Assembly: GCF_041365695.1 (NCBI RefSeq)
Contig: NZ_JBGFSJ010000008.1
Span: 86,735 to 150,734 of the forward strand
Length of the DNA: 64,000 bases
Origin: Rhodosalinus sp041365695
GTDB taxonomy: Bacteria > Pseudomonadota > Alphaproteobacteria > Rhodobacterales > Rhodobacteraceae
Direction of reading: 5' to 3'
In this document: positions 1 to 8,375 of the stretch, piece by piece
Layout: the number at the start of each line of letters is the position of its first letter
How positions within the stretch are numbered: position 1 is the first letter of the stretch
Program-made: the position numbers and the translations under genes
The notes under the pieces: model-generated
The model's input: only the letters and a program-made list of their open reading frames with translations
The model's database searches: none
What the model was told of the DNA's origin: nothing

Positions 1-191
1 CCATGGGGGATCTCGGCGTGATCGCGCTCTTCGCCGACCCGGAGCGCGCGACGCTGCCCTTGCAGATGTATCGGCTCATGGGGGCCTACCGCACGTCGGA
101 CGCGGCCGGCGCCGCGCTTCTTTTGCTGCTGCTCAGCCTCGCGCTCTTCTGGGCCTTCGACCGCGGGGGGCGTATCGATGCTCGCGCTTGA
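1..191 (+). CDS. thiP: ThiP, thiamine ABC transporter permease (C-terminal fragment)
   Basis: Only the last 62 or so residues lie in the window; the gene begins upstream, so the ATG at position 3 is probably internal. The visible part reads as the end of an ABC permease: the stretch beginning GDLGVIALF, then TLPLQMYRLMGAYR, then a final hydrophobic helix (AALLLLLLSLALFW) and a short cytoplasmic tail. This matches the C-terminus of ThiP, which moves thiamine or its phosphates across the inner membrane. Its end overlaps the thiQ start by 14 bases, so the two are translationally linked. Confidence rests mainly on the ThiQ neighbour. Confidence 0.75.
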   Translation, partial: MGDLGVIALFADPERATLPLQMYRLMGAYRTSDAAGAALLLLLLSLALFWAFDRGGRIDARA

Positions 192-873
192 GCGGCTCGT
201 CGTCACGCAGGACACGTTCCGGCTGGAGGCGGATCTTACCGTCCCGGTGGGCCGCATCGTGGGCGTGATCGGGCCTTCCGGCGCAGGCAAGTCCACCCTT
301 CTCAACGTCATCGCGGGCTTCTTCGCCCCGAGCGCGGGTCGCGTGCTTTGGGACGGGCGCGACATCACGCGGCTGACCCCGGCCGAGCGGCCCGTCGCCA
401 TGCTCTTCCAGGAGGCGAATCTCTTTCCCCATCTCACGGCCGCCCAGAACGTGGCGCTTGCCCTCACGCCGCGGGCGCGGCTCTCGCGAGCCGAGGCCGC
501 GGCGGTGGAACAGGCGCTCGACAGGGTGGGCCTTTCCGGGCTCGGCGAACGGCGCCCGGCGCAGCTTTCGGGCGGCCAGCAGGGGCGCGTGGCGCTGGCC
601 CGGGCGCTCTTGCAATCGAAGCCGCTTCTGCTGCTGGACGAGCCCTTTTCCGCGCTCGGCCCCGCCCTGCGCGGCGGAATGCTCGACCTGGTCCGCGAGA
701 TCGCGGAGGAGACCGGCGCGACCGTCCTTCTGGTCAGCCACGACCCCGCGGACGCCCGCCGCATCGCGGACGACATCCTGCTGGTGGCGGAAGGCCGGGC
801 CGCCGCGCCGGTGCCCACGGCGGAGATCCTCGCCGCGCCGCCGCCCGCGCTGCGGGCCTATCTCGGGGACTGA
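178..873 (+). CDS. thiQ: ThiQ, thiamine ABC transporter ATP-binding protein
   Basis: ATPase of the thiamine importer, 231 aa, a normal size. Walker A GPSGAGKST is at residues 32-40, a Q-loop (LFQE) near 77, the ABC signature LSGGQ at 130-134, Walker B LLLLDEP with D154/E155, and the switch His in LLVSHD. The D-loop reads SALGPALR: Gly161 sits where most ABC ATPases have Asp. The gene overlaps thiP by 14 bases. The periplasmic binding protein ThiB is expected upstream, outside the window. No thiamine riboswitch is visible here; one would lie ahead of the operon. Confidence 0.9.
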   Translation: MLALERLVVTQDTFRLEADLTVPVGRIVGVIGPSGAGKSTLLNVIAGFFAPSAGRVLWDGRDITRLTPAERPVAMLFQEANLFPHLTAAQNVALALTPRARLSRAEAAAVEQALDRVGLSGLGERRPAQLSGGQQGRVALARALLQSKPLLLLDEPFSALGPALRGGMLDLVREIAEETGATVLLVSHDPADARRIADDILLVAEGRAAAPVPTAEILAAPPPALRAYLGD

Positions 874-954
874 GGGGGCGGCGTGACGCCGCGTTCTCGG
901 GTGACATCCCCCGCGCCCGGAGGCAGGTTGACCCTGTGTGAGGAGGACCCGCCG

Positions 955-2973
955 ATGACCGCCTATCCGAGACTTCTGGAACCGCTGGACCTGGGCTTCA
1001 CGCAGCTTCCCAACCGGGTGCTCATGGGCTCCATGCACACCAACCTCGAGGAGCTCGGCGACTGGAACCGTATCGCGGAGTTCTACGCCGAGCGGGCCCG
1101 CGGGGGCGTGGGCCTCATGGTGACGGGCGGCATCGCCCCCAACCCGGAGGGCGCGGTCTTTCCCGGCGCCTCGGCGCTGGCCAGCGACGAGGACGTGGCC
1201 CACCACCGGATCGTGACCGAGGGCGTCCACGAGGCGGGCGGCCGGATCGCGATGCAGATCCTGCATGCCGGCCGCTACGCCTACGGCAAGGACTGCGTGG
1301 CGCCGAGCGCGATCAAGTCGCCCATCTCTCCCTTCGTCCCGCGCGAGCTCGACGAGGCGGGCATCGAGAAGCAGATCGCCGACTTCGCCGCCACCGCCGC
1401 ACGGGCGCGGGAGGCGGGCTACGACGGCGTCGAGATCATGGGAAGCGAGGGCTATTTCATCAACCAGTTCCTCGTCACCCACACCAACAAGCGCACCGAT
1501 CGCTGGGGCGGGCCCTACGAGAACCGGATGCGCCTGCCGGTCGAGATCCTGCGCCGGGTGCGCGCGGCCGTGGGGCGCGACTTCATCGTGATCTACCGGC
1601 TCTCGATGATCGACCTCGTGCCCGAGGGCTCCACCCACGAGGAGGTGGTCGAACTCGCCCGCGCGGTGGAGGAGGCCGGCGCCGACATCATCAACACCGG
1701 CATCGGCTGGCACGAGGCTCGGGTGCCCACCATCGCCACCTCGGTGCCGCGCGCCGGTTTCGCCTGGGTGACGAAGAAGCTCATGGGCAAGGTCGGCGTG
1801 CCGCTGGTGACGTCGAACCGGATCAACACGCCGGAGGTGGCCGAGAAGGTGCTGGCCGAAGGCTGCGCCGATTTGGTGAGCATGGCCCGGCCCTTCCTCG
1901 CGGACGCGCATTTCGTGAAGAAGTCCGCCGAGGGGCGCGCCGACGAGATCGCGCCCTGCATCGCCTGCAACCAAGCCTGCCTCGACCACACCTTCAGCCT
2001 CAAGGTCTCCTCCTGCCTCGTGAACCCGCGCGCTTGCCACGAGACCGAGCTGGTGATCGCGCCCGCCGCAGCCCCGAAGCGCGTCGCGGTCGTGGGCGCC
2101 GGGCCCGCGGGGCTCTCCGCGGCGATCACCGCGGCGGAGCGGGGCCACGATGTCACGCTGTTCGAGCGGGACGCGGTGATCGGCGGGCAGCTCAACCTGG
2201 CGCGGGTGATCCCCGGCAAGGAAGAGTTCCACGGCCTCGTGGACTGGTATGCGCGGATGCTCGACGTGCACGGCGTCGCGCTTCGGCTGGGCAAGGCGGC
2301 GACGGCGGCCGATCTCGCCGCCTTCGACGAGGTGATCGTGGCCACCGGGGTCAATCCCCGCGATCCGGGCATCCCGGGACAGGACGGGCCCAACGTGCTG
2401 GGCTACGCCGAGGTGTTGCGCGGCGCCGAGGTCGGGCCGCGCGTGGCTGTCGTGGGCGCGGGCGGCATCGGCTTCGACGTCGCCGAGTTCCTCGTCCACG
2501 CGGGTGAAAGCCCCACCGAGAACCTTGCCCTCTGGCGCGAGGAATGGGGCGTCGGCGACCCGGAGGACCGCCGCGGCGGCCTGGCCGAGCCGCATCCGCA
2601 CCCCGCGGCGCGGAAGGTCACGCTGCTGCAGCGCAAGGCGGAAAAGCCGGGCCGCCGCCTCGGCAAGACGACGGGCTGGATTCACCGCGCGAGCCTCAGG
2701 ATGAAGGGCGTCGAGATGCTCTCGGGCGTCAACTACGAGGGCATCGACGCGGGCGGCCTGCATGTCTCCTTCGGGGAGGCGCGCGAGCGGCCCACCCGCA
2801 TCGAGGCCGACACCATCGTTCTTTGCGCCGGGCAGGAGAGCGAGCGCGCCCTTGCCGAGGCGCTAGAGGCGGCGGGCGTTCGCGCGCATGTGATCGGCGG
2901 CGCGGACGTGGCCGCGGAACTCGACGCCAAGCGCGCCATCGACCAGGGCACCCGGCTCGCGGCGGCGCTCTGA
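955..2973 (+). CDS. fadH: NADPH-dependent 2,4-dienoyl-CoA reductase
   Basis: 672-aa multidomain flavoprotein that removes a double bond from 2,4-dienoyl-CoA during beta-oxidation of unsaturated fatty acids. The N-terminal old-yellow-enzyme TIM barrel (about 1-330) has the NRVLMGSMHT motif. A 4Fe-4S site follows (C335, C338, C342 and a Cys near 354). Then come an FAD-binding GxGxxG (VVGAGPAG, about 379) and a second nucleotide-binding fold (VVGAGGIGFD). The ATG at 955 is chosen because GAGGAGG precedes it at good spacing; an in-frame start at 883 would add a non-conserved leader. The stop overlaps the next start (TGATG). Related trimethylamine dehydrogenase-type enzymes are the main alternative. 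Confidence 0.9.
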   Translation: MTAYPRLLEPLDLGFTQLPNRVLMGSMHTNLEELGDWNRIAEFYAERARGGVGLMVTGGIAPNPEGAVFPGASALASDEDVAHHRIVTEGVHEAGGRIAMQILHAGRYAYGKDCVAPSAIKSPISPFVPRELDEAGIEKQIADFAATAARAREAGYDGVEIMGSEGYFINQFLVTHTNKRTDRWGGPYENRMRLPVEILRRVRAAVGRDFIVIYRLSMIDLVPEGSTHEEVVELARAVEEAGADIINTGIGWHEARVPTIATSVPRAGFAWVTKKLMGKVGVPLVTSNRINTPEVAEKVLAEGCADLVSMARPFLADAHFVKKSAEGRADEIAPCIACNQACLDHTFSLKVSSCLVNPRACHETELVIAPAAAPKRVAVVGAGPAGLSAAITAAERGHDVTLFERDAVIGGQLNLARVIPGKEEFHGLVDWYARMLDVHGVALRLGKAATAADLAAFDEVIVATGVNPRDPGIPGQDGPNVLGYAEVLRGAEVGPRVAVVGAGGIGFDVAEFLVHAGESPTENLALWREEWGVGDPEDRRGGLAEPHPHPAARKVTLLQRKAEKPGRRLGKTTGWIHRASLRMKGVEMLSGVNYEGIDAGGLHVSFGEARERPTRIEADTIVLCAGQESERALAEALEAAGVRAHVIGGADVAAELDAKRAIDQGTRLAAAL

Positions 2974-3671
2974 TGCGGCCCATAGGTCTCATCGGCGGGA
3001 TGAGCTGGGAAAGCACGGCGGTCTATTACCGCCTCCTGAACGAGCGCGCGCGCGAGCGGTTCGGCGGCCTGCACTCGGCTGAGATCCTCCTCTGGTCCGT
3101 GGATTTCGCCCGGATCGAGCGGATGCAGGCCGACGGCGACTGGGCGCGGGGGGGAGAGGAGCTCGCCGCGATCGCGCGGCGCCTGGAGGCGGCCGGGGCG
3201 GGCTGCATCGCGATCTGCACCAACACCATGCACAAGGTCGCGGGCGAGGTGGCCGGCGCGGTGCGCGTGCCGCTCGTCCATATCGCCGACGCCACGGCCG
3301 CGGCGGTGCGCCACGCGGGCTGCAAGCGGCCGCTCCTTCTGGCCACGCGCTACACGATGGAGCAGGATTTCTACCGCGGCCGCCTGGCCGACCTCGGGAT
3401 GGACACCGCGATCCCGCCCGAGCCCGCGCGCTCGGAGGTGCACCGCGTGATCTACGAGGAGCTTTGCCGCGGCCAAGTGCGCCCCGGGTCCCGGGCGCGC
3501 TACGTGGCCGCCATCGAAGACGCCGCCCGGGCGGGCGCGGACGGGGTCATCCTGGGCTGCACCGAGATCGGCCTGCTGATCGGCCCGGGCGACACGGACC
3601 TTCCCCTTTTCGACACGACCGCGCTTCATGCCGATGCGATCCTCGAGGCGGCGATTACACCTCTGAGTTGA
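2973..3671 (+). CDS. Aspartate/glutamate racemase family protein (YgeA-like)
   Basis: 232-aa cofactor-independent amino-acid racemase. The N-terminus RPIGLIGGMSWESTAVYYR is the hallmark of the YgeA/aspartate racemase family. The two catalytic cysteines sit in CTNTMHK and GCTEIGLL, one per half of the pseudo-symmetric fold. Length is normal. The start overlaps the fadH stop by one base, so translation is probably coupled. Family members interconvert L- and D-Asp/Glu or act broadly on amino acids, and the substrate cannot be read from sequence. A link to fadH is not obvious. Confidence 0.82.
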   Translation: MRPIGLIGGMSWESTAVYYRLLNERARERFGGLHSAEILLWSVDFARIERMQADGDWARGGEELAAIARRLEAAGAGCIAICTNTMHKVAGEVAGAVRVPLVHIADATAAAVRHAGCKRPLLLATRYTMEQDFYRGRLADLGMDTAIPPEPARSEVHRVIYEELCRGQVRPGSRARYVAAIEDAARAGADGVILGCTEIGLLIGPGDTDLPLFDTTALHADAILEAAITPLS

Positions 3672-3679
3672 ATGTCGCA

Positions 3680-3758
3680 GGTTTGATCGTTTCCTACCGT
3701 TGAACTGGCACACTCAAACCGCCGTATTGTCGGCCCAGAGTCCAAAAACCGCCGGATT
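3680..3758. promoter_or_regulatory. Repeats upstream of the LysR gene, candidate operator region
   Basis: The 140-base gap before the LysR gene is much less GC-rich than its surroundings. It holds a 13-base direct repeat with one mismatch, AAACCGCCGTATT at 3716-3728 and AAACCGCCGGATT at 3746-3758, exactly 30 bases apart (three helical turns). GGTTTGA at 3680-3686 is an inverted copy of TCAAACC at 3714-3720. The arrangement looks like a regulator-binding site, but which protein binds is inference. Confidence 0.4.
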
Positions 3759-3811
3759 TTCCACCGATACCCGACCCTGCTGCCAAATATAGTGTTGAAA
3801 GGGTAAATCGT

Positions 3812-4717
3812 ATGGATCGGCTCACGGAAATGGAGGCGTTCGCCACCGTCGTGGACCAGGGGGGGTTCACGGACGCGGCGAAGAAGCTGGGGATTTCTAA
3901 ATCCGCCGTCTCCAAGCATGTTTCGTCGCTGGAAGCGCGTCTGGGGGCGCGTCTTCTCAACCGCACGACGCGCCGGGTCAGCCCGACGGAGATCGGGCTT
4001 GTCTACTATGACCGCGCGCGGCGCGTGCTCAACGACGCCGGCGAGGCCGACGCGCTGGTGACCTCGATGCAGTCGGCCCCGTCGGGGCTGCTGCGGGTCT
4101 CGGTGGCCACCGATTTCGGTGTGAACCATCTCTCTCCCGTGCTCGGGGACTTCCTTCAGGAATTTCCCGACATCACGGTCAACATGGTTCTGAGCAACCG
4201 CTACGTGGAGCTGATTTCCGAAGGCTTCGACATGGCGGTGCGGATCGGCGAACTGGAAGACTCGAGCCTGCGGGCGCGCAAGCTCACGGAAACGACCAAG
4301 CGCATGATCGGCTCGCCGTCCTACTTCCAGAAATTCGGACGCCCGCAGCGGATCGACGACCTGAACGAGCACAAGCTCCTGCACTATTCGAGCCAGTCCT
4401 CGGGCAGTGTCTGGCGCGTGACCGCACCCTCGGGCGAAAAGCGCCAGGTGCGCACCGCGGGCTGGCTTTCGGTGAATGACGGGCAGTCGCTTCTGAACGC
4501 CTGCATCGCCGGGCTCGGGATCGCCTACCTGCCGTCCTACCTTTACGCCGACGCGATGGCGCAGGGGCTGGTCGAGGACGCGATCCCCGATCTGCCGGTG
4601 GAATCCCACGGCATCTACGCCGTCTACCCGCCGGGCCGCTTCACCCAGCCCAAGGTGCGCGCCTTCATCGATTTCCTCGTCCACCAGTTCGCGGAAAAGG
4701 GTCCGACGACGTGGTAA
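3812..4717 (+). CDS. LysR family transcriptional regulator
   Basis: 301 aa. The N-terminal winged helix-turn-helix (residues 1-60) includes FTDAAKKLGISKSAVSKHV and the following LEARLGARLLNRTTRRVS segment typical of LTTRs. The rest is a periplasmic-binding-protein-like effector domain. The arrangement resembles the CrgA/DmlR clade (MEAFATVV start, GLLRVSVATDFG at the linker). No divergent partner gene is present: the racemase upstream runs the same way and the next gene is convergent, so the target cannot be named from context. Repeats in the upstream region may be its own operator. Confidence 0.88.
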   Translation: MDRLTEMEAFATVVDQGGFTDAAKKLGISKSAVSKHVSSLEARLGARLLNRTTRRVSPTEIGLVYYDRARRVLNDAGEADALVTSMQSAPSGLLRVSVATDFGVNHLSPVLGDFLQEFPDITVNMVLSNRYVELISEGFDMAVRIGELEDSSLRARKLTETTKRMIGSPSYFQKFGRPQRIDDLNEHKLLHYSSQSSGSVWRVTAPSGEKRQVRTAGWLSVNDGQSLLNACIAGLGIAYLPSYLYADAMAQGLVEDAIPDLPVESHGIYAVYPPGRFTQPKVRAFIDFLVHQFAEKGPTTW

Positions 4718-4720
4718 GCG

Positions 4721-4755
4721 CGCCGCCGCGCCCGCACCCGGGCGCGCGGCGGGGC
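4721..4755. terminator. GC-rich hairpin between convergent genes
   Basis: Just after the LysR stop, CCGCCGCGCCCG is followed by a short CAC spacer and a nearly complementary CGGGCGCGCGGCGG arm with a two-base bulge. It lies between the convergent LysR and DUF2233 genes. There is no clear T-tract, so intrinsic termination is plausible but not certain. Confidence 0.35.
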
Positions 4756-4832
4756 TGCCGCACCGGGTCGCGCGCGAGGCGATCCGGGGCCGCGGCCGCA
4801 GATTCGATACGAGGAATGCGGGCCGCGCCCGC

Positions 4833-5576
4833 TCAATCGGCGGCCGGCTCCACGACGGCCACGATCGGACCCATCCATCTTCCGATATCGGAGCGACCAA
4901 GCCCGGGGGCGTGCAGGCGCGAGACGTTGCCGTCGAGGTAAAGCGCCTGGGGCAGGCCCAGGCGGTCGCGGAAGAGCCGCCCGAACTCGTGAAAGGTGAC
5001 GGGGCGCCCCGAGATGGCGAAGACGACGCGGTCTCCCGACTCGGTCGCGCCGACGCCGTTGCGCACGAAGCGCGACGTGCTGTCGGCGAGAAACCTGGGG
5101 TGCAGCGCGCCGTCGATCACCAGCATGGGGCCCGATTGCGTGGCGTGGCGGCACTCCGGCCCGGTCTCGGCGAAGCGCCGGGTCTCGATCACCCGCGCGC
5201 GTGCGGCCTCTATGCACAGAACGCCGTTCGGCAGGAGCCCGAAATTGCCCGGTCCGGCCGATGTGACGAGAGACATCGTCTGCTCGCCGTCCTCCACGTA
5301 AAGGCCGACGGGCGCGCGGTCCTGGTGATACATGCCCGCGTTCATGGCGAAGGCGAGATGCCGTCCGCGCGCGCCCAGCGCACGCTCCAGCGTCGAGAAA
5401 TGCCCGTAGGGCACGCCATCCGCGCCGGCGTGAAAGAGCCTCAGCTCTTCGCGCGCCGGATCCACCTCGCAGACCGTGTAGGGAATGCCGTCATGCGTCT
5501 GATCCCGGCATTCCACGCCGTGTGCCCCGCCGGCGAGAGCCAGCGTGAAGGCGAGCGCGGCAAGGCCGCGGATCAC
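4833..5576 (-). CDS. Secreted phosphodiester glycosidase family protein (DUF2233/NAGPA-like)
   Basis: 247 aa with a signal peptide (MIRGLAALAFTLALAGGAHG, cleavage before VECRD). The mature part carries the NAGPA/DUF2233 pattern: FAMNAGMYH, then GLYVEDG, FGLLPNGV, ATQSGPMLV, RNGVGA and ALYLDGNVSRL. This fold is found in mammalian uncovering enzyme and bacterial periplasmic phosphodiester glycosidases; the substrate is unknown here. The GTG start at 5576 overlaps the rbfA stop as GTGA, giving coupled expression with a ribosome-assembly gene. A link between the two functions is not apparent. Confidence 0.8.
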   Translation of the reverse strand: MIRGLAALAFTLALAGGAHGVECRDQTHDGIPYTVCEVDPAREELRLFHAGADGVPYGHFSTLERALGARGRHLAFAMNAGMYHQDRAPVGLYVEDGEQTMSLVTSAGPGNFGLLPNGVLCIEAARARVIETRRFAETGPECRHATQSGPMLVIDGALHPRFLADSTSRFVRNGVGATESGDRVVFAISGRPVTFHEFGRLFRDRLGLPQALYLDGNVSRLHAPGLGRSDIGRWMGPIVAVVEPAAD

Positions 5577-5968
5577 TCTTCCAGATCCCGCCGCACCGAG
5601 GGCTGCTCGAAAAGGCGCCGCGTCTCGTCCATCCTGTCGAATGTCTCGTCGATCACGAAGCGCAGCTCCGGCGCGTATTTCAGCGTGAGCTCGCGCGACA
5701 CGGCGCGCCGCAATTCGCCACGGTTGCGGTCGAGAAGCGCGATGGCGTCTTCCTGTCCGCGCCCGCCAAGCGGCATGACGTAGACGGTCGCCACCTTCAG
5801 GTCGGGCGAGGCCCGCACTTCCGCGACGGTCAGCGACAGCCGGTTGAGCTCCGGGTCGTGGATATCGCCACGGTTCAGAACGTCGGAAAGGGTGCGCCGG
5901 ATCAGTTCCCCGACGCGAAGCTGGCGCTGGCTGGGGCCCTGTTCGGCATGATTGCGGGATCGCGACAT
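5573..5968 (-). CDS. rbfA: Ribosome-binding factor A
   Basis: 131 aa, a normal RbfA length. It shows a KH-like fold signature: the N-terminal QRQLRVGELIRRTLSDVL, then LTVAEVRASPDLKVATVYV and RRAVSRELTLKYAPELRFV. RbfA binds the 30S subunit and helps mature the 5' end of 16S rRNA. The ATG at 5968 (MSRSRN) fits the family better than a longer in-frame start. It is divergent from dapB with an 85-base gap, a common alphaproteobacterial arrangement. Confidence 0.93.
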   Translation of the reverse strand: MSRSRNHAEQGPSQRQLRVGELIRRTLSDVLNRGDIHDPELNRLSLTVAEVRASPDLKVATVYVMPLGGRGQEDAIALLDRNRGELRRAVSRELTLKYAPELRFVIDETFDRMDETRRLFEQPSVRRDLEE

Positions 5969-6053
5969 GGCCGACAGATATGCCCTCCCGCGGGCTTTGC
6001 CAAGCGGTGCCGGAGGCGCTAAGGAGGCCGCGCCTTGTCGGGAGGAATACGGG

Positions 6054-6881
6054 ATGGCCGATCTGCCGGGGATCGTGGTGACAGGCGCCTCGGGGCGCAT
6101 GGGACGGATGCTGGTTCAAACGGTGCGCGACTCGGAGCGCGCGCGCCTGTCCGGCGCGGTGGAACGGCCGGGACACCCCTGGATCGGGTGCGACCTGGGC
6201 GAGGCGATGGGCGGTGCGCCCCTCGGCGTCACGGTGAGCGACGATCCGCTGGAGGCCTTCGCGTCCGCGCGCGCGGTTCTCGATTTCACCAGCCCCGACG
6301 CCACTGTCGCCTTCGCCGAGATCGCCGCGCAGGCGCGCCTCGTTCACGTGGTCGGGACCACCGGATTCGACGACGCGCATCTCGCGAAGCTACGCGCCGC
6401 GGCGCGCCACGCGACGATGGTGCGTGCCGGCAACATGAGCCTTGGCGTCAATCTTCTGACGCTGCTGGCCCGCAGGGTCGCGGAGGCGCTCGACGACGAT
6501 TACGACATCGAGATCGTCGAGGCGCACCACCGTCACAAGGCCGACGCGCCCTCGGGCACCGCGCTGATGCTGGGCGCGGCGGCGGCAGAGGGCCGCGGGG
6601 TCGCCCTGTCGGAGGTGGCGGACCGTGCCCGCGACGGGATGACCGGTCCGCGCAGGCGCGGCGCCATCGGATTTCACGCCGTGCGCGGCGGGGACATCGT
6701 GGGCGAGCACGAGGTGATCTTCGCCGGCGAAGGCGAACGTGTCTCGCTGCGCCACGTGGCCAGCGACCGGTCCGTGTTCGCGCGGGGCGCGCTTCGCGCG
6801 GCGCTCTGGGGTCTGGACAAGGGGCCGGGCGAATACGACATGATCGATGTGCTGGGCTTCGCGGAGGAACGCAAAGACTGA
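6054..6881 (+). CDS. dapB: 4-hydroxy-tetrahydrodipicolinate reductase
   Basis: 275 aa. Reduces 4-hydroxy-tetrahydrodipicolinate with NAD(P)H in lysine and meso-diaminopimelate synthesis. GASGRMG at residues 11-17 is the Rossmann nucleotide-binding loop, GTTGFD lies mid-protein, and EAHHRHKADAPSGTA is the DapB active-site signature with the catalytic His and Lys. The start at 6054 is set by GGAGGAA at 6041-6047. dapA, the preceding step, is also in this window (17.3 kb) but not linked. Confidence 0.95.
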   Translation: MADLPGIVVTGASGRMGRMLVQTVRDSERARLSGAVERPGHPWIGCDLGEAMGGAPLGVTVSDDPLEAFASARAVLDFTSPDATVAFAEIAAQARLVHVVGTTGFDDAHLAKLRAAARHATMVRAGNMSLGVNLLTLLARRVAEALDDDYDIEIVEAHHRHKADAPSGTALMLGAAAAEGRGVALSEVADRARDGMTGPRRRGAIGFHAVRGGDIVGEHEVIFAGEGERVSLRHVASDRSVFARGALRAALWGLDKGPGEYDMIDVLGFAEERKD

Positions 6882-6933
6882 TCCGGCCCGGCTGTAACAC
6901 CGTAGTCCCCTTTAAACGAAGAGGATGCCGACC

Positions 6934-7287
6934 ATGCGTATACTTGTTGCAGCCACGCTCGCGCTCGTCCTCGGGACGCTTCCGGTCCGGGCGGATTTCG
7001 CGCAGATCACCGACCGGTCCCAGTTCATGGACCTCGTCGTGGGCAAGGAGCTCACCCGCCCGCTCGTCCGCCTCCAGGTCGAGCCCGACGGCGCCATCCG
7101 CGGCACCGGCGCGCTGCGCGAGGTCAGGGGCGCCTGGAAATGGCAGAGCGGGTTGTTCTGCCGCGACCTCTACTGGGGCGAACGGGATCTGGGTTACAAT
7201 TGCCAGACCGTCGAGATGAGCGGAAACACCGTACGCTTCACCGCCGATCAGGGGCAGGGCGACCACGCGGATTTCCGCGTTCGCTGA
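6934..7287 (+). CDS. Small secreted protein of unknown function downstream of dapB
   Basis: 117 aa with a clear signal peptide (RILVAATLALVLGTLPVRA). The mature part of about 95 residues contains two cysteines (LFCRDLY and YNCQTVE) that could form a periplasmic disulfide, and a conserved-looking VRGAWKWQSGLFCRDLYWG. I do not recognise an enzymatic motif. Start 6934 is preferred over 6925 because AGAGG at 6920-6924 then has normal spacing. Homologues next to dapB are liable to be mislabelled dihydrodipicolinate reductase; nothing in the sequence supports that. Confidence 0.7.
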   Translation: MRILVAATLALVLGTLPVRADFAQITDRSQFMDLVVGKELTRPLVRLQVEPDGAIRGTGALREVRGAWKWQSGLFCRDLYWGERDLGYNCQTVEMSGNTVRFTADQGQGDHADFRVR

Positions 7288-7293
7288 GGGTCG

Positions 7294-8289
7294 TCACCCC
7301 TCGGCCGCCATCCGGCGTGCCATGTCCAGCATCCGGCAAGAGAAGCCCCACTCGTTGTCGTACCACCCGAAGAGCCGGGTCAGATCGCCGGCGACGGACG
7401 TGCCCGGCCCGCTCATGATGATGGACTCGCACCGTCCGCGCAGGTCGGTGGAGACGAGTGGCGCCTCGATCCAGCCGAAGACATCTGAGCCTTCGGCCGC
7501 ATCCCGCAGCGCCGCGTTGACGTCCTCGGGCGGGGCCGGACGTCTCAGTCTTACCGTCAGGTCGATGGACGAGACGCTCGCCGTGGGCACACGCAGCGCC
7601 CGCGCCTCCACCCGGCCCCGGAGGGACGGCAGCACCTCGCCGATGAGCGCGCCCGCGCTTGTCGTGGTGGGGACCATCGACAGCGCGGCGGCACGTGAGC
7701 GTTCCGGCGTGCCGCGGGGCTTGTCCACGGTGGGCTGGCTGCCCGTGTAGCAGTGCACCGTGGTCATCTGCCCGCTCTCCACGCCCCAGGTTCCGTCGAG
7801 GAGCCGCAGCAGCGGGGCGAGCGCGTTCGTCGTGCAGGACGTGTTGGAGACGACGGGCTGCCCGGCCAGCCGCTCGTCGTTGGCACCCAGCACGAGCGTG
7901 ACGTCCGCCGCGGGCGACGGACCCGAGATCAGCACCCGCCGCGCCCCGGCATCGAGGCCCGCCTCGGCCACGGGCCGGGATGTGGCAAGCCCTGTGCATT
8001 CCAGCACCACGTCGACGCCGGACAGGTCGAGCGCGCGCAGATCCTCCGCCTGGTGCAGCGGGACGCTGTGGCGGCCGGCCTGCAAGGCGCCGTTGCGGGC
8101 CGTCACCGGCTCGGGCCATGGCCCGAAGACACTGTCATATCCGAAAAGATAGGCCATGAGATCGGGCTCGGCGATGTCGTTCACCAGGACAAGCTCGATG
8201 TCGCGCGCCTCCGACAGGATCAGGCGCATGAGCGTGCGCCCGATGCGCCCGAAGCCGTTGATCGCTACCCGAACGGGTCTGCCTGTCAT
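7294..8289 (-). CDS. gap: Glyceraldehyde-3-phosphate dehydrogenase, type I
   Basis: 331 aa, a standard GAPDH length. N-terminal NGFGRIGR binds NAD; ND at residues 37-38 (VLVNDIAEPD) favours NAD over NADP. The catalytic Cys152 is in SNTSCTTNALAPL and the partner His in TTVHCYTGSQ; WYDNEWGFS is near the C-terminus. It oxidises glyceraldehyde 3-phosphate to 1,3-bisphosphoglycerate in glycolysis and gluconeogenesis. Start 8289 is taken because GAGG at 8299-8302 is about nine bases upstream; an ATG at 8298 abuts that site. Rhodobacterales often carry several GAPDH copies, so this may not be the main one. Confidence 0.9.
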   Translation of the reverse strand: MTGRPVRVAINGFGRIGRTLMRLILSEARDIELVLVNDIAEPDLMAYLFGYDSVFGPWPEPVTARNGALQAGRHSVPLHQAEDLRALDLSGVDVVLECTGLATSRPVAEAGLDAGARRVLISGPSPAADVTLVLGANDERLAGQPVVSNTSCTTNALAPLLRLLDGTWGVESGQMTTVHCYTGSQPTVDKPRGTPERSRAAALSMVPTTTSAGALIGEVLPSLRGRVEARALRVPTASVSSIDLTVRLRRPAPPEDVNAALRDAAEGSDVFGWIEAPLVSTDLRGRCESIIMSGPGTSVAGDLTRLFGWYDNEWGFSCRMLDMARRMAAEG

Positions 8290-8375
8290 TTCCGTCATCC
8301 TCGCCGCGTCGTCGAAACGCTCGCTATCAGAGCGGCGCGCGCGCGCCCAGCCCTGCACGCGCCGGGCGGAACGTT

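Noticed and set aside
133..2763. 876-codon open frame on the minus strand opposite thiQ and fadH
   Set aside because: Arg/His/Gly-rich composition with no domain, exactly antisense to two well-supported genes; long shadow frames are expected in this GC-rich DNA.
4624..5217. 197-codon minus-strand frame over the LysR end and DUF2233 gene
   Set aside because: Shares DNA with the DUF2233 gene in another frame; Arg/Pro/Ala-rich with no motif.
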